A stretch of 64,000 nucleotides of DNA from Persicaria tinctoria (Eukaryota; Streptophyta; Magnoliopsida; Caryophyllales; Polygonaceae). Positions 23,101 through 37,165 of the stretch are shown here, piece by piece. Position 1 is the first letter of the stretch. Every line of letters starts with the position of its first letter. The stretch covers positions 64,173,688-64,237,687 of the forward strand of contig JBANSL010000013.1 of assembly GCA_037127255.1 (NCBI GenBank), written 5' to 3'. The translations under genes were made by a program, and so were the position numbers. The notes beneath the pieces are model-generated. The model worked only from the letters and a program-made list of their open reading frames with translations, was not told the DNA's origin and searched no databases.

Positions 23101-25510
23101 TGTTTTGAGTAAAACTCATATAAGTAGCTAATAAAACCCTATATTAAGTAACAAATTCTTATTTTAATACTATATGGTTAAGTTTTGAAGAAAACTCATA
23201 TAAGTAACTAATAAAACGTTATATTAACTAATCAATTCTTATTAGAATACTCTAAGAGTATGTTTTGAATAAAACTCATATAAGTAGCTAATAAAACCTT
23301 ATATTAAGTAATAAATTCTTATTATAATACTATAAGGGTATGTTTTTGAGGAAAACTCATATAAGTGTCTAATAAATGTTTAATAAAACATTATATTAAG
23401 TAATAAATTCTTATAATAATACTATAAGAGTATGTTTTGAGTAAAACTTATATAAGTAGCTAATAAAACCCTATATTAAGTAACAAATTCTTATTATAAT
23501 ACTATATGGTTAAGTTTTGAAGAAAACTCATATAAGTAACTAATAAAACCTTATATTCACTAATAAATTCTTATTAGAATGCTCTAAGAGTATGTTTTGA
23601 GTAAAACTCATATAAGTAGCTAATAAAACCTTATATTAAGTAATAAATTCTTATTATAATACTATAAGAGTATGTTTTTAGTAAAAATCACATAAGTAGC
23701 TAATAAAACCTTATATTAAGTAACAAATTCTTATTATAATACTATAAGGGTATGTTTTGAAGAAAACTCATATAAGTAACTAATAAAACCTTATATTACC
23801 TAATAAATTCTTATTAGAATACTCTAAAAGTATTTTTTGAGTAAAACTCATATAAGTAGCTAATAAAACCTTATATTAAGTAACAAATTCTTATTATAAT
23901 ACTATAAGGGTATGTTTTGAAGAAAACTCATATAAGTAACTAATAAAACCTTATATTACCTAATAAATTCTTATTAGAATACTCAAAAAGTATGTTTTGA
24001 GTAAAACTCATATAAGTAGCTAATAAAACCTTATATTTAGTAATAAATTCTAATTATAAAACTATAAGAGTATGTTTTGAGTAAAAATCTTATAAGTAGC
24101 TAATAAAACCTTATATTAAGTAACAAATTCTTATTATAACACTATAAGGGTATGTTTTGAAGAAAACTCATATAAGTAACTAATAAAACCTTATATTACC
24201 TAATAAATTCTTATTACAATACTCTAAAAGTATATTTTGAGTAAAACTCATATAAGTAGCTAATAAAATCTTATATTAAGTAATAAATTCTTGTTATAAT
24301 ACTATAAGAGTATGTTTTTAGTAAAAATCACATAAGTAGCTAATAAAACCTTATATTAAGTAACAAATTCTTATTATAATACTATAAGGGTATGTTTTGA
24401 AGAAAACTCATATAAGTAACTAATAAAACCTTATATTACCAAATAAATTTTTATTAGAATACTCAAAAAGTATGTTTTGAGTAAAACTCATATAAGTAGC
24501 TAATAAAACCTTATATTAAGTAACAAATTCTTATTATAATACTATTAGGGTATGTTTTGAAGAAAACGCATATAAGTAACTAATAAAACCTTATATTACC
24601 TAATAAATTCTTATTAGAATACTCTAAAAGTATGTTTTGAGTAAAACTCATATAAGTAGCTAATAAAACCTTATATTAAGTAAAAAATTCTTATTATAAT
24701 ACTATAAGGGTATGTTTTGAAGAAAATTCATATAAGTAACTAATAAAACCTTATATTACCTAATAAATTCTTATTAGAATACTCAAAAAGTATGTTTTGA
24801 GTAAAACTCATATATGTAGCTAATAAAACCTTATATTTAGTAATAAATTCTAATTATAAAACTATAAGAGTATGTTTTGAGTAAAAATCTTATAAGTAGC
24901 TAATAAAACCTTATATTAAGTAACAAATTCTTATTATAATACTATAAGGGTATGTTTCGAAGAAAACTCATATAAGTAACTAATAAAACCTTGTATTACC
25001 TAATAAATTCTTATTAGAATACTCTAAAAGTATATTTTGAGTAAAACTCATATAAGTAGCTAATAAAACCTTATATTAAGTAATAAATTCTTGTTATAAT
25101 ACTATAAGAATATGTTTTGAGTAAAACTCATATAAGTAGCAAATAAAATCCTATATTAAGTAACAAATTCTTATTATAATTCTATAAGGTTAAGTTTTGA
25201 AGAAAACTCATATAAGTAACTAATAAAACGTTTTATTAACTAATAAATTCTTATTAGAATACTCTAAGAGTATGTTTTTAGTAAAACTCATATAAGTAGC
25301 TAATAAAACCTTATATTTAGTAACTAATTCTTATTATAATATTATAAGGGTATGTTTTGAAGAAAACTCATATAAGTAACTAATAAAACGTTATATTAAC
25401 TAATAAATTCTTTTTAGAATACTCTAAGAGTATGTTTTGAATAAAACTCATATAAGTAGCGAATAAAACCTAATATTAAGTAATAAATTCTTATTATAAT
25501 ACTATAAGGG
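20115..25510 (+). repeat. Large higher-order unit, copy 2 (5,396 bp)
   Basis: Homologous to 1133-8379 and followed at 25511 by the start of a third copy: the rare ATGAGCTAAT variant at 20391 recurs at 25787, exactly 5,396 bp on, and ACTATAGGAGTATG is shared by both starts. The third copy keeps homology for only about 490 bp before switching to the 811-bp pattern. The retroelement therefore sits between two tandem copies of this unit. Confidence 0.85.
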
Positions 25511-27132
25511 TATGTTTTTGAGGAAAACTCATATAAGTGTCTAATAAATGTTTAATAAAACATTATATTAAGTAATAAATTCTTATAATAATACTATAGG
25601 AGTATGTTTTGAGTAAAACTTGTATAAGTAGCTAATAAAACCCTATATTAAGTAACAAATTCTTATTATAATACTATATGGTTAAGTTTTGAAGAAAACT
25701 CATATAAGTAACTAATAAAACCTTATATTAACTAATAAATTCTTATTAGAATGCTCTAAGAGTATGTTTTGAGTAAAACTCATATAATGAGCTAATAAAA
25801 CCTTATATTAAGTAATAAATTCTTGTTATAATACTATAAGAGTATGTTTTTAGTAAAAATCACATAAGTAGCTAATAAAACCTTATATTAAGTAACAAAT
25901 TCTTATTATAATACTATAAGGGTATGTTTTGAAGAAAACTCATATAAGTAACTAATAAAACCTTATATTACCTAATAAATTCTTATTAGAATACTCTAAA
26001 GGTATGTTTTGAGTAAAACTCATATAAGTCGCTAAGAAAATCTTATATTAAGTAATTAATTCTTGTTATAATACTATAAGAATATGTTTTGAGTAAAACT
26101 CATATAAGTAGCTAATAAACCCTATATTAAGTAACAAATTCTTATTATAATACTATAAGGTTAAGTTTTGAAGAAAACTCATATAAGTAACTAATAAAAC
26201 GTTATATTAACTAATAAATTCTTTTTAGAATACTCTAAGCGTATGTTTTGAATAAAACTCATATAAGTAGCTAATAAAACCTTATATTAAGTAATAAATT
26301 CTTATTATAATACTATAAGGGTATGTTTTTGAGGAAAACTCATATAAGTGTCTAATAAATGTTTAATAAAACATTATATTAAGTAATAAATTCTTATAAT
26401 AATACGATAAGAGTATGTTTTGAGTAAAACTTGTATAAGTAGCTAATAAAACCCTATATTAAGTAACAAATTCTTATTATAATACTATATGGTTAAGTTT
26501 TGAAGAAAACTCATATAAGTAACTAATAAAACCTTATATTAACTAATAAATTCTTATTAGAATGCTCTAAGAGTATGTTTTGAGTAAAACTCATATAATG
26601 AGCTAATAAAACCTTATATTAAGTAATAAATTCTTGTTATAATACTATAAGAGTATGTTTTTAGTAAAAATCACATAAGTAGCTAATAAAACCTTATATT
26701 AAGTAACAAATTCTTATTATAATACTATAAGGGTATGTTTTGAAGAAAACTCATATAAGTAACTAATAAAACCTTATATTACCTAATAAATTCTTATTAG
26801 AATACTCTAAAGGTATGTTTTGAGTAAAACTCATATAAGTCGCTAAGAAAATCTTATATTAAGTAATAAATTCTTGTTATAATACTATAAGAATATGTTT
26901 TGAGTAAAACTCATATAAGTAGCTAATAAACCCTATATTAAGTAACAAATTCTTATTATAATACTATAAGGTTAAGTTTTGAAGAAAACTCATATAAGTA
27001 ACTAATAAAACGTTATATTAACTAATAAATTCTTTTTAGAATACTCTAAGAGTATGTTTTGAATAAAACTCATATAAGTAGCTAATAAAACCTTATATTA
27101 AGTAATAAATTCTTATTATAATACTATAAGGG
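25511..27132 (+). repeat. 811-bp higher-order repeat, two tandem copies
   Basis: Copies at 25511-26321 and 26322-27132. Each starts with the 92-bp variant monomer and carries, in order, the ATATGGTTAAG, ATGAGCTAAT, TTTTTAGTAAAAATCACA, TAAGTCGCTAAGAAAAT and GCTAATAAACCCT variants. 811 equals nine 80-bp monomers plus one 92-bp monomer minus one base (the A missing in GCTAATAAACCC). A third partial copy starts at 27133. Confidence 0.88.
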
Positions 27133-30100
27133 TATGTTTTTGAGGAAAACTCATATAAGTGTCTAATAAATGTTTAATAAAACATTATATTAAGTAATAA
27201 ATTCTTATAATAATACTATAAGAGTATGTTTTTAGTAAAACTTGTATAAGTAGCTAATAAAATCCTATATTAAGTAACAAATTCTTATTATAATACTATA
27301 TGGTTAAGTTTTGAAGAAAACTCATATAAGTAACTAATAAAACCTTATATTAACTAATAAATTCTTATTAGAATGCTCTAAGAGTATGTTTTGAGTAAAA
27401 CTCATATAATGAGCTAATAAAACCTTATATTAAGTAATAAATTCTTGTTATAATACTATAAGAGTATGTTTTTAGTAAAAATCACATAAGTAGCTAATAA
27501 AACCTTATATTAAGTAACAAATTCTTATTATAATACTATAAGGGTATGTTTTGAAGAAAACTCATATAAGTAACTAATAAAACCTTATATTACCTAATAA
27601 GTTCTTATTAGAATACTCTAAAAGTATGTTTTGAGTAAAACTCATATAAGTAGCTAATAAAACCTTATATTAAGTAATAAATTCTTGTTATAATACTATA
27701 AGAATATGTTTTCAGTAAAACATATATAAGTAGCAAATAAAATCCTATATTGAGTAACAAATTCTTATTATAATACTATAAGGTTAAGTTTTGAAGAAAA
27801 CTCATATAAGTAACTAATAAAACGTTTTATTAACTAATAAATTCTTATTAGAATACTCTAAGAGTATGTTTTGAGTAAAACTCATATAAGTAGCTAATAA
27901 AACCTTATATTAAGTAACTAATTCTTATTATAATACTATAAGGGTATGTTTTGAAGAAAACTCATATAAGTAACTAATAAAACCTTATATTACCTAATAA
28001 ATTCTTATTAGAATACTCTAAAGATATGTTTTGAGTAAAACTCATATAAGTCGCTAAGAAAACCTTATATTAAGTAATAAATTCTTGTTATAATACTATA
28101 AGAATATGTTTTGAGTAAAACTCATATAAGTAGCTAATAAAACCCTATATTAAGTAACAAATTCTTATTATAATACTATATGGTTAAGTTTTGAAGAAAA
28201 CTCATATAAGTAACTAATAAAACGTTATATTAACTAATAAATTCTTATTAGAATACTCTAAGAGTATGTTTTGAATAAAACTCATATAAGTAGCTAATAA
28301 AACCTTATATTAAGTAATAAATTCTTATTATAATACTATAAGGGTATGTTTTTGAGGAAAACTCATATAAGTGTCTAATAAATGTTTAATAAAACATTAC
28401 ATTAAGTAATAAATTCTTATTATAATACTATAAGAGTATGTTTTGAGTAAAACTTGTATAAGTAGCTAATAAAACCCTATATTAAGTAACAAATTCTTAT
28501 TATAATACTATAAGGTTAAGTTTTGAAGAAAACTCATATAAGTAACTAATAAACCCTTATATTAACTAATAAATTCTTATTAGAATGCTATAAGAGTATG
28601 TTTTGAGTAAAACTTATATAAGTAGCTAATAAAACCTTATATTAAGTAATAAATTCTTATTATAATACTATAAGAGTATGTTTTTAGTAAAAATCACATA
28701 AGTAGCTAATAAAACCTTATTTTAAGTAACAAATTCTTATTATAATAATATAAGTGTATGTTTTGAAGAAAACTCATATAAGTAACTAATAAAACCTTAT
28801 ATTACCTAACAAATTCTTATTAGAATACTCTAAAAGTATGTTTTGAGTAAAACTCATATAAGTAGTTAATAAAACCTTATATTAAGTAATAAATTCTTGA
28901 TATAATACTATAAGAATATGTTTTGAGTAAAACTCATATAAGTAGCAAATAAAATCCTATATTAAGTAACAAATTCTTATTATAATACTATAAGGTTAAG
29001 TTTTGAAGAAAACTCATATAAGTAACTAATAAAACGTTATATTAACTAATAAATTCTTATTAGAATACTCTAAGAGTATGTTTTGAGTAAAACTCATATA
29101 AGTAGCTAATAAAACCATATATTAAGTAATAAATTCTTATTATAATACTATAAGAGTATGTTTTGAGTAAAACTCGTATAAGTAGCTAATAAAACCTTAT
29201 ATTAAGTAACAAATTCTTATTATAATACTATGAGGGTATTTTTTTTCTAGAAAACTCATATAAGTAACTAATAAAACCTTATATTACCTAATAAATTCTT
29301 ATTAGAATACTGTAAAAGTGTGTTTTGAGTAAAACTCATATAAGTAGCTAATAAATCCTTATATTAAGTAATAAATTCTTATTATAATACTATAAGAGTA
29401 TGTTTTGAGTAAAAATCTTATAAGTAGCTAATAAAACCTTATATTAAGTAACAAATTCTTATTATAATACTATAAGGGTATGTTTTGAAGAAAACTCATA
29501 TAAGTTACTAATAAAACCTTATATTAACTAATAAATTCTTATTAGAATGCTCTAAGAGTATGTTTTGAGTAAAATTCATATAAGAAGCTAATAAAACCTT
29601 ATATTGACATATAAATACTTATTAGACTACTCTAAAAGTATTTTTCGAGTAAAACTCATATAAGTACTTAATAAAACCTTATTTTGACTAATAAATTCTT
29701 ATTAGAATACTCTAAAAGTATGTTTTGAGTAAAACCCATATAAGTCGCTAAGAAAACCTTATATTAAGTAATAAATTCTTATTATAATACTATAAGGTTA
29801 AGTTTTGATGAAAACTCATATAAGTAACTAATAAAACCTTATATTAACTAATAAATTCTTATTAGAATGCTCTAAGAGTATGTTTTGAGTGAAACTCATA
29901 TAAGTAGCTAATAAAACCTTATATTAAGTAATAAATTCTTATTATAATACTATAAGAGTATGTTTTGAGTAAAACTTGTATAAGTAGCTAATAAAACCTT
30001 ATATTAAGTAACAAATTCTTATTATAATACTATAAGGTTAAGTTTTGAGTAAAACTCATACAAGTAACTAATAAAACCTTATATTAAGTAACAAATTCTT

Positions 30101-30922
30101 ATTATAATACTATAAGGTTAAGTTTTGAAGAAAACTCATATAAGTAACTAATAAAACCTTATATTAACTAATAAATTCTTATTAGAATGCTCTAAGAGTA
30201 TGTTTTGAGTAAAACTCATATAAGTAGCTAATAAAACCTTATATTAAGCAATAAATTCTTATTATAATACTATAAGAGTATGTTTTGAGTAAAACCCATA
30301 TAAGTAGCTAATAAAATCTTATATTAAGTAATAAATTCTTATTATAATACTATAAGGTTATGTTTTTTAGGAAAACTCATATAAGTGTCTAATAAATGTT
30401 TATTAAAACATTATATTAAGTAATAAATTCTTATTATAATACTATAAGAGTATGTTTTGAGTAAAACTTGTATAAGTAGCTAATAAAACCCTATATTAAG
30501 TAACAAATTCTTATTATAATACTATAAGGTTAAGTTTTGAAGAAAACTCATATAAGTAACTAATAAACCCTTATATTAACTAATAAATTCTTATTAGAAT
30601 CCTCTAAGAGTATGTTTTGAGTAAAACTCATATAAGTAGCTAATAAAACCTTATATTAAGTAAAAAATTCTTGATATAATACTATAAGAATATGTTTTGA
30701 GTAAAACCCATATAAGTAGCAAATAAAATCCTATATTAAGTAACAAATTCTTATTATAATACTATAAGGTTAAGTTTTGAAGAAAACTCATATAAGTAAC
30801 TAATAAAACGTTATATTAACTAATAAATTCTTATTAGAATACTCTAATAGTATGTTTTGAGTAAAACTCATATAAGTAGCTAATAAAACCTTATATTAAG
30901 CAATAAATTCTTATTATAATAC
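26950..30922 (+). repeat. 4-kb satellite segment duplicated at about 37103-40995
   Basis: Rare variants occur in the same order at an offset of 10,153 bp: 92-bp monomers (27133 and 28345 against 37286 and 38498), AACATTACATTAAG, the GAGGGTATTTTTTTTC run, the AAAATTCATATAAGAAGC and TTGACATATAAAT monomers, and AATCCTCTAAG. The offset falls to 10,073 near the end because this copy has one extra 80-bp monomer near 30040. This copy ends at the MITE at 30925; the other does not have the MITE. Confidence 0.82.
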
Positions 30923-30924
30923 TA

Positions 30925-31245
30925 CTCCCTCCGTTTACTTTTTATTGACGTTTTGAGATAAAACACATAATTTAAGAAAATGCAAACTAATGGAGTTTCA
31001 ATTAATAGGCGGCCAAAGCAAGTACTTAGCTGACTCTGGAACTTCTTTGCAATTAATGCTCATCCCACGCTTTCAATTTTTTTTAATCTAAAAGAATTCA
31101 AATTTGGGTTGTAACAAAATTTTCAATACGATTTGTACTATGTAGTAATTAAGTTTCAATTAATAGCTGGCCAAAACAAAGTACTCCATTCACACAATTT
31201 GCTCTAGCGACAATTAATTAGCCATATAAATGTAAACGGAGGGAG
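30925..31245 (+). mobile_element. Stowaway-like MITE, copy 1 (321 bp, internal deletion)
   Basis: Starts CTCCCTCCGTTTAC and ends GTAAACGGAGGGAG, with TA duplications at 30923-30924 and 31246-31247. Removing it restores a normal monomer. Compared with the 346-bp copies it lacks 25 bp just inside the 3' terminal repeat. There is no transposase frame; it would need a mariner-type transposase in trans. Its position in the monomer is the same as in the other copies. Confidence 0.93.
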
Positions 31246-33004
31246 TATAAGAGTATGTTTTGAGTAAAACTCATATAAGTAGCTAATAAAACCTTGTATT
31301 AAGTAACAAATTCTTATTATAATACTATTAGGGTATGATTTGAAGAAAACTCATATAAGTAACTAATAAAGCCTTATATTACCTAATAAATTCATATTAG
31401 AATACTCTATTAGTATGTTTTGAGTAAAACTCATATAAGTAGCTAGTAAAACCTTATATTAAGTAATAAATTCTTATTATAATACTATAAGAGTATGTTT
31501 TGAGTAAAAATCATATAAGTAGCTAATAAAACCTTATATTAAGTAACAAATTCTTATTATAATACTATAAGGGTATGTTTTGAAGAAAACTCATATAAGT
31601 AACTAATAAAACCTTATATTACCTAATAAATTCTTATTAGAATACTCTAAAAGTATGTTTTGAGTAAAACTCATATAAGTAGCTAATAAAACCTTATATT
31701 AAGTAATAAATTCTTGTTATAATACTATAAGAATATGTTTTGAGTAAAACTCATATAAGTAGCTAATAAAATCCTATATTAAGTAACAAATTCTTATTAT
31801 AATACTATAAGGTTAAGTTTTGAAGAAAACTCATATAAGTAACTAATTGAACGTTATATTAACTAATAAATTCTTATTATAATACTCTAAGAGTATGTTT
31901 TGAGTAAAACTCATATAAGTAGCTAATAAAACCTTATATTAAGTAACTAATTCTTATTATAATACTATAAGGGTATGTTTTGAAGAAAACTCATATAAGT
32001 AACTAATAAAACCTTTTATTACCTAATAAATTCTTATTACAATACTCTAAAGGTATGTTTTGAGTAAAACTCATATAAGTCGCTAAGAAAACCTTATATT
32101 AAGTAATAAATTCTTGTTATAATACTATAAGAATATGTTTTGAGTAAAACTCATATAAGTAGCTAATAAAACCCTATATTAAGTAACAAATTCTTATTAT
32201 AATACTATAAGATTAACTTTTGAAGAAAACTCATATAAGTAACTACTAAAACGTTATATTAACTAATAAATTCTTATTAGAATACTCTAAGAGTATGTTT
32301 TGAATAAAACTCATATAAGTAGCTAATAAAACCTTATATTAAGTACTAAATTCTTATTATAATACTATAAGAGTATGTTTTTAGTAAAAATCACATAAGT
32401 AGCTAATAAAACCTTATATTAAGTAACAAATTCTTATTATAATACTATAAGTGTATGTTTTGAAGAAACCTCATAAAAGTAACTAATAAAACCTTATAAT
32501 ACCTAATAAATTCTTATTAGAATAGTCTAAAAGTATGTTTTGCGTAAAACTCGTATAAGTAGTTAATAAAACCTTATATTAAGTAATAAATTCTTGATAT
32601 AATACGATAAGAATATGTTTTGAGTAAAACTTATATAAGTAGCAAATAAAATCCTATATTAAGTAATAAATTCTTATTATAATAATATAAGGTTAAGTTT
32701 TGAAGAAAACTCATATAAGTAACTAATAAAACGTTATATTAACTAATAAATTCTTATTAGAATACTCTAAGAGTATGTTTTGAGTAAAACTCATATAAGT
32801 AGCTAATAAAACCTTATATTAAGTAACTAATTCTTATTATAATACTATAAGGTTAAGTTTTGAAGAAAACTCATATAAGTAACTTATAAAACGTTATATT
32901 AACTAATAAATTCTTATTAGAATACTCTAAGAGTACGTTTTGGGTAAAACTCATATAAGTAGCTAATAAAACCTTATATTAAGTAACTAATTCTTATTAT
33001 AATA
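31246..33004 (+). repeat. 80-bp satellite array, block 3
   Basis: About 22 monomers between MITE copies 1 and 2. Rare variants (AACCTTGTATTAAG with GGGTATGATTTG near 31300, and AGAAACCTCATAAAAG near 32465) recur near 45650 and 46186, an offset of about 13.7 kb, so this block has a partner in block 5. It stops abruptly at 33004, where a monomer is cut by the truncated MITE. Confidence 0.96.
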
Positions 33005-33276
33005 CAATTAATAGGCGGCCAAAGCAAGTACTTAGCTGACTCTGCAACTTCTTTGCAATTAATGCTCATCCCACGCTTTCAATTTTTTTTAATCTAAAAG
33101 AATTCAAATTTGGGCTGTAACAAAATTTTCAATACAATTTGTACTATGTAGTAATTAAGTTTCAATTAATAGCTGGCCAAAACAAAGTACTCCATTCACA
33201 CAATTTGCTCTAGCGACAATTAATTAGCCAAAGCCCAAAAAACTTCAAAACGTCATATAAATGTAAACGGAGGGAG
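33005..33276 (+). mobile_element. Stowaway-like MITE, copy 2 (272 bp, 5' truncated)
   Basis: The 3' end is intact (GTAAACGGAGGGAG, then TA), but the first 70 or so bases, with the whole 5' terminal repeat, are missing. Satellite joins directly at CAATTAATAGGCGG. The break falls inside the first of two related 30-bp internal motifs of the MITE. Downstream satellite variants match those after the other copies. Confidence 0.92.
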
Positions 33277-33360
33277 TATAAGAGTATGTTTTGAGTAAAA
33301 CTCATATAAGTAGCTAATAAAACCTTATATTAAGTAACAAATTCTTATTATAATACTATT

Positions 33361-34559
33361 AGGGTATGTTTTGAAGAAAACTCATATAAGTAACTAATAA
33401 AACGTTATATTAACTAATAAATTCTTATTAGAATACTCTAAAAGTATGTTTTGAGTAAAACTCATATAAGTAGCAAATAAAACCTTATATTAAGTAATAA
33501 ATTCTTATTATAATACTATAAGAGTATGTTTTGAGTAAAAATCATATAAGTAGCTAATAAAATCCTATATTAAGTAACAAATTCTTATTATAATACTATA
33601 AGGTTATGTTTTGAATAAAACTCATATAAGTAACTAATAAAACGTTATATTAACTAATAAATTCTTATTAGAATACTCTAAGAGTATGTTTTGAGTAAAA
33701 CTCATATAAGTAGCCAATAAAACCTTATATTAAGAAAAAAATTCTTATTATAATACTATAAGAGTATGTTTTGAGTAAAACTCATATAAGTAGCTAATAT
33801 AACCTTATATTAAGTAACAAATTCTTATTATAATACTATGAGGGTATGGTTTGAAGAAAACTCATATAAGTAACTAATAAAACCTTATATTACCTAATAA
33901 ATTCTTATTAGAATACTCTAAAAGTATGTTTTGAGTAAAACTCATATAAGTAGCTAATAAAATCTTATATTAAGTAATAAATTCTTATTATAATACTATA
34001 AGAGTATGTTTTGAGTAAAAATCATATAAGTAGCTAATAAAACCTTATATTAAGTAACAAATTCTTATTATAATACTATAAGGGTATGTTTTGAAGAAAA
34101 CTCATATAAGTAACTAATAAAACGTTATATTAACTAATAAATTCTTATTAGAATACTCTAAAAGTATGTTTTGAGTAAAACTCATATAAGTAGCAAATAA
34201 AACCTTATATTAAGTAATAAATTCTTATTATAATACTATAAGAGTATGTTTTGAGTAAAAATCATATAAGTAGCTAATAAAATCCTATATTAAGTAACAA
34301 ATTCTTATTATAATACTATAAGGTTATGTTTTGAATAAAACTCATATAAGTAACTAATAAAACGTTATATTAACTAATAAATTCTTATTAGAATACTCTA
34401 AGAGTATGTTTTGAGTAAAACTCATATAAGTAGCCAATAAAACCTTATATTAAGAAAAAAATTCTTATTATAATACTATAAGAGTATGTTTTGAGTAAAA
34501 CTCATATAAGTAGCTAATATAACCTTATATTAAGTAACAAATTCTTATTATAATACTAT
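33361..34559 (+). repeat. 720-bp (nine-monomer) tandem duplication
   Basis: 33361-33839 recurs at 34081-34559 with exactly 720-bp spacing. Shared rare variants are TAGCAAATAAAACC, AGGTTATGTTTTGAATAAAAC, TAGCCAATAAAACC, and TTAAGAAAAAAATTC at 33733 and 34453. The copies are nearly identical by eye, so this is recent. Confidence 0.85.
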
Positions 34560-35239
34560 AAGGTTAAGTTTTGAAGAAAACTCATATAAGTAACTAATAG
34601 AACGTTATATTAACTAATAAATTCTTATTAGAATACTCTAAGAGTACGTTTTGAGTAAAACTCATATAAGTAGCTAATAAAACCTTATATTAAGTAACTA
34701 ATTCTTATTATAATACTATAAGGGTATGTTTTGAAGAAAACTCATATAAGTAACTAATAAAACCTTATATTACCTAATAAATTCTTATTAGAATACTCTA
34801 AAGGTATGTTTTGAGTAAAACTCATATAAGTCGCTAAGAAAACCTTATATTAAGTAATAAATTCTTGTTATAATACTATAAGAATATGTTTTGAGTAAAA
34901 CTCATATAAGTAGCTAATAAAACCCTATATTAAGTAACAAATTCTTATTATAATACTATAAGGTTATGTTTTGAATAAAACTCATATAAGTAACTAATAA
35001 AACGTTATATTAACTAATAAATTCTTATTAGAATACTCTAAGAGTATGTTTTGAGTAAAACTCATATAAGTAACTAATAAAACCTTATATTAAGTAATAA
35101 ATTCTTATTATAATACTATAAGAGTATGTTTTGAGTAAAAATCACATAAGTAGCTAATAAAACCTTATATTAAGTAACAAATTCTTATTATAATACTATA
35201 AGTGTATGTTTTGAAGAAAACTCATATACGTAACTAATA

Positions 35240-37165
35240 AAACCTTATATTACCTAATAAATTCTTATTAGAATACTCTAAAAGTATGTTTTGAGTAAAA
35301 CTCATATAAGTAGTTAATAAAACCTTATATTAAGTAATAAATTCTTGATATAATACTATAAGAATATGTTTTGAGTAAAACTCATATAAGTAGCAAATAA
35401 AATCCTATATTAAGTAACATATTCTTATTATAATACTATAAGGTTGAGTTTTGAAGAAAACTCATATAAGTAACTAATAAAACGTTATATTAACTAATAA
35501 ATTCTTATTAGAATACTCTAAGAGTATGTTTTGAGTAAAACTCATATAAGTAGCTAATAAAACCTTATATTAAGTAATAAATTCTTATTATAATACTATA
35601 AGAGTATGTTTTGAGTAAAACTCATATAAGTATTTAATAAAACCTTATATTAAGTAACAAATTCTTACTATAATACTCTGAGGGTATTTTTTTTCAAGAA
35701 AACTCATATAAGTAACTAATAAAACCTTATATTACCTAATAAATTCTTATTAGAATACTCTAAAAGTATTTTTTGAGTAAAACTCATATAAGTAGCTAAT
35801 AAAACATTATATTAAGTAATAAATTCTTATTATAATACTATAAGAGTATGTTTTGAGTAAAAATCTTATAAGTAGCTAATAAAACCTTATATTAAGTAAC
35901 AAATTCTTATATAATACTATAAGGGTATGTTTTGAAGAAAACTCATATAAGTAACTAATAAAACCTTATATTACCTAATAAATTCTTATTAGAATACTCT
36001 AAAAGTATGTTTTGAGTAAAACTCATATAAGTAGCTAATAAAACCTTATATTTAGTAATAAATTCTAATTATAAAACTATAAGAGTATGTTTTGAGTAAA
36101 AATCTTATAATTAGCTAATAAAACCTTATATTAAGTAACAAATTCTATTTATAATACTATAAGGGTATGTTTTGAAGAAAACTCATATAAGTAACTAATA
36201 AAACCTTATATTACCTAATAAATTCTTATTAGAATACTCAAATAGTATGTTTTGAGTAAAACTCATATAAGTAGCTAATAAAACCTTATATTAAGTAATA
36301 AATTCTTGTTATAATACTATAATAATATGTTTTGAGTAAAACTCATATAAGTAGCTAATAAAATCCTATATTAAGTAACAAATTCTTATTATAATACTAT
36401 AAGGTTAAGTTTTGAATAAAACTCATATAAGTAACTAATAAAACGTTATATTAACTAATAAATTCTTATTAGAATACTCTAAGAGTATGTTTTGAGTAAA
36501 ACTCATATAAGTAGCTAATAAAACCTTATATTAAGTAATAAATTGTTATTATAATACTATAAGAGTATGTTTTGAGTAAAACTCATATAAGTAGCTAATA
36601 AAACCTTATATTAAGTAACAAATTCTTATTATAATACTATGAGGGTATGTTTTGAAGAAAACTCATATAAGTAACTAATAAAACCTTGTATTACCTAATA
36701 AATTCTTATTAGAATACTCTAAAAGTTTGTTTTGAGTAAAACTCATATAAGTAGCTAATAAAATCTTATATTTAATAATAAATTCTTATTATAATACCAT
36801 AAGAGTATGTTTTGAGTAAAAATCTTATAATTAGCGAATAAAACCTTATATTAAGTAACAAATTCTTATTATAATACTATAAGGGTATGTTTTGAAGAAA
36901 ACTCATATAAGTAACTAATAAAACCTTATATTACCTAATAAATTCTTATTAGAATACTCTAAAAGTATGTTTTGAGTAAAACTCATATAAGTAGCTAATA
37001 AAACCTTATATTAAGTAATAAATTCTTGTTATAATACTATAAGAATATGTTTTGAGTAAAACTCATATAAGTAGCTAATAAAATCCTATATCAAGTAACA
37101 AATTCTTATTATAATACTATAAGGTTAAGTTTTGAAGAAAACTCATATAAGTAACTAATAAAACG
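35240..37165 (+). repeat. 1.9-kb satellite segment duplicated at about 53178-55104
   Basis: The offset is 17,938 bp, becoming 17,939 after a 1-bp loss near 35911. Landmarks in order: TAACATATTC (35415 and 53353), ACTCTGAGGGTATT with a T run (35675 and 53613), AATTCTATTTATAAT, ATAATAATATG, AATTGTTATTATAAT, AATACCATAAG, and ATAATTAGCGAATAAAACC (about 36827 and 54766). Confidence 0.82.

Larger units (their letters stand above)
20115..30924 (+). repeat. 80-bp satellite array, block 2
   Basis: The same satellite resumes in phase directly after the retroelement target duplication and runs to the first MITE. It contains the second 5,396-bp unit, the 811-bp units and a 4-kb segment that recurs 10.15 kb downstream. 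The 92-bp variant monomer occurs at about 20115, 21567, 23339, 25511, 26322, 27133, 28345 and 30360. An extended T-run variant (GGTATTTTTTTTC) occurs near 29236. No coding potential. Confidence 0.98.
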
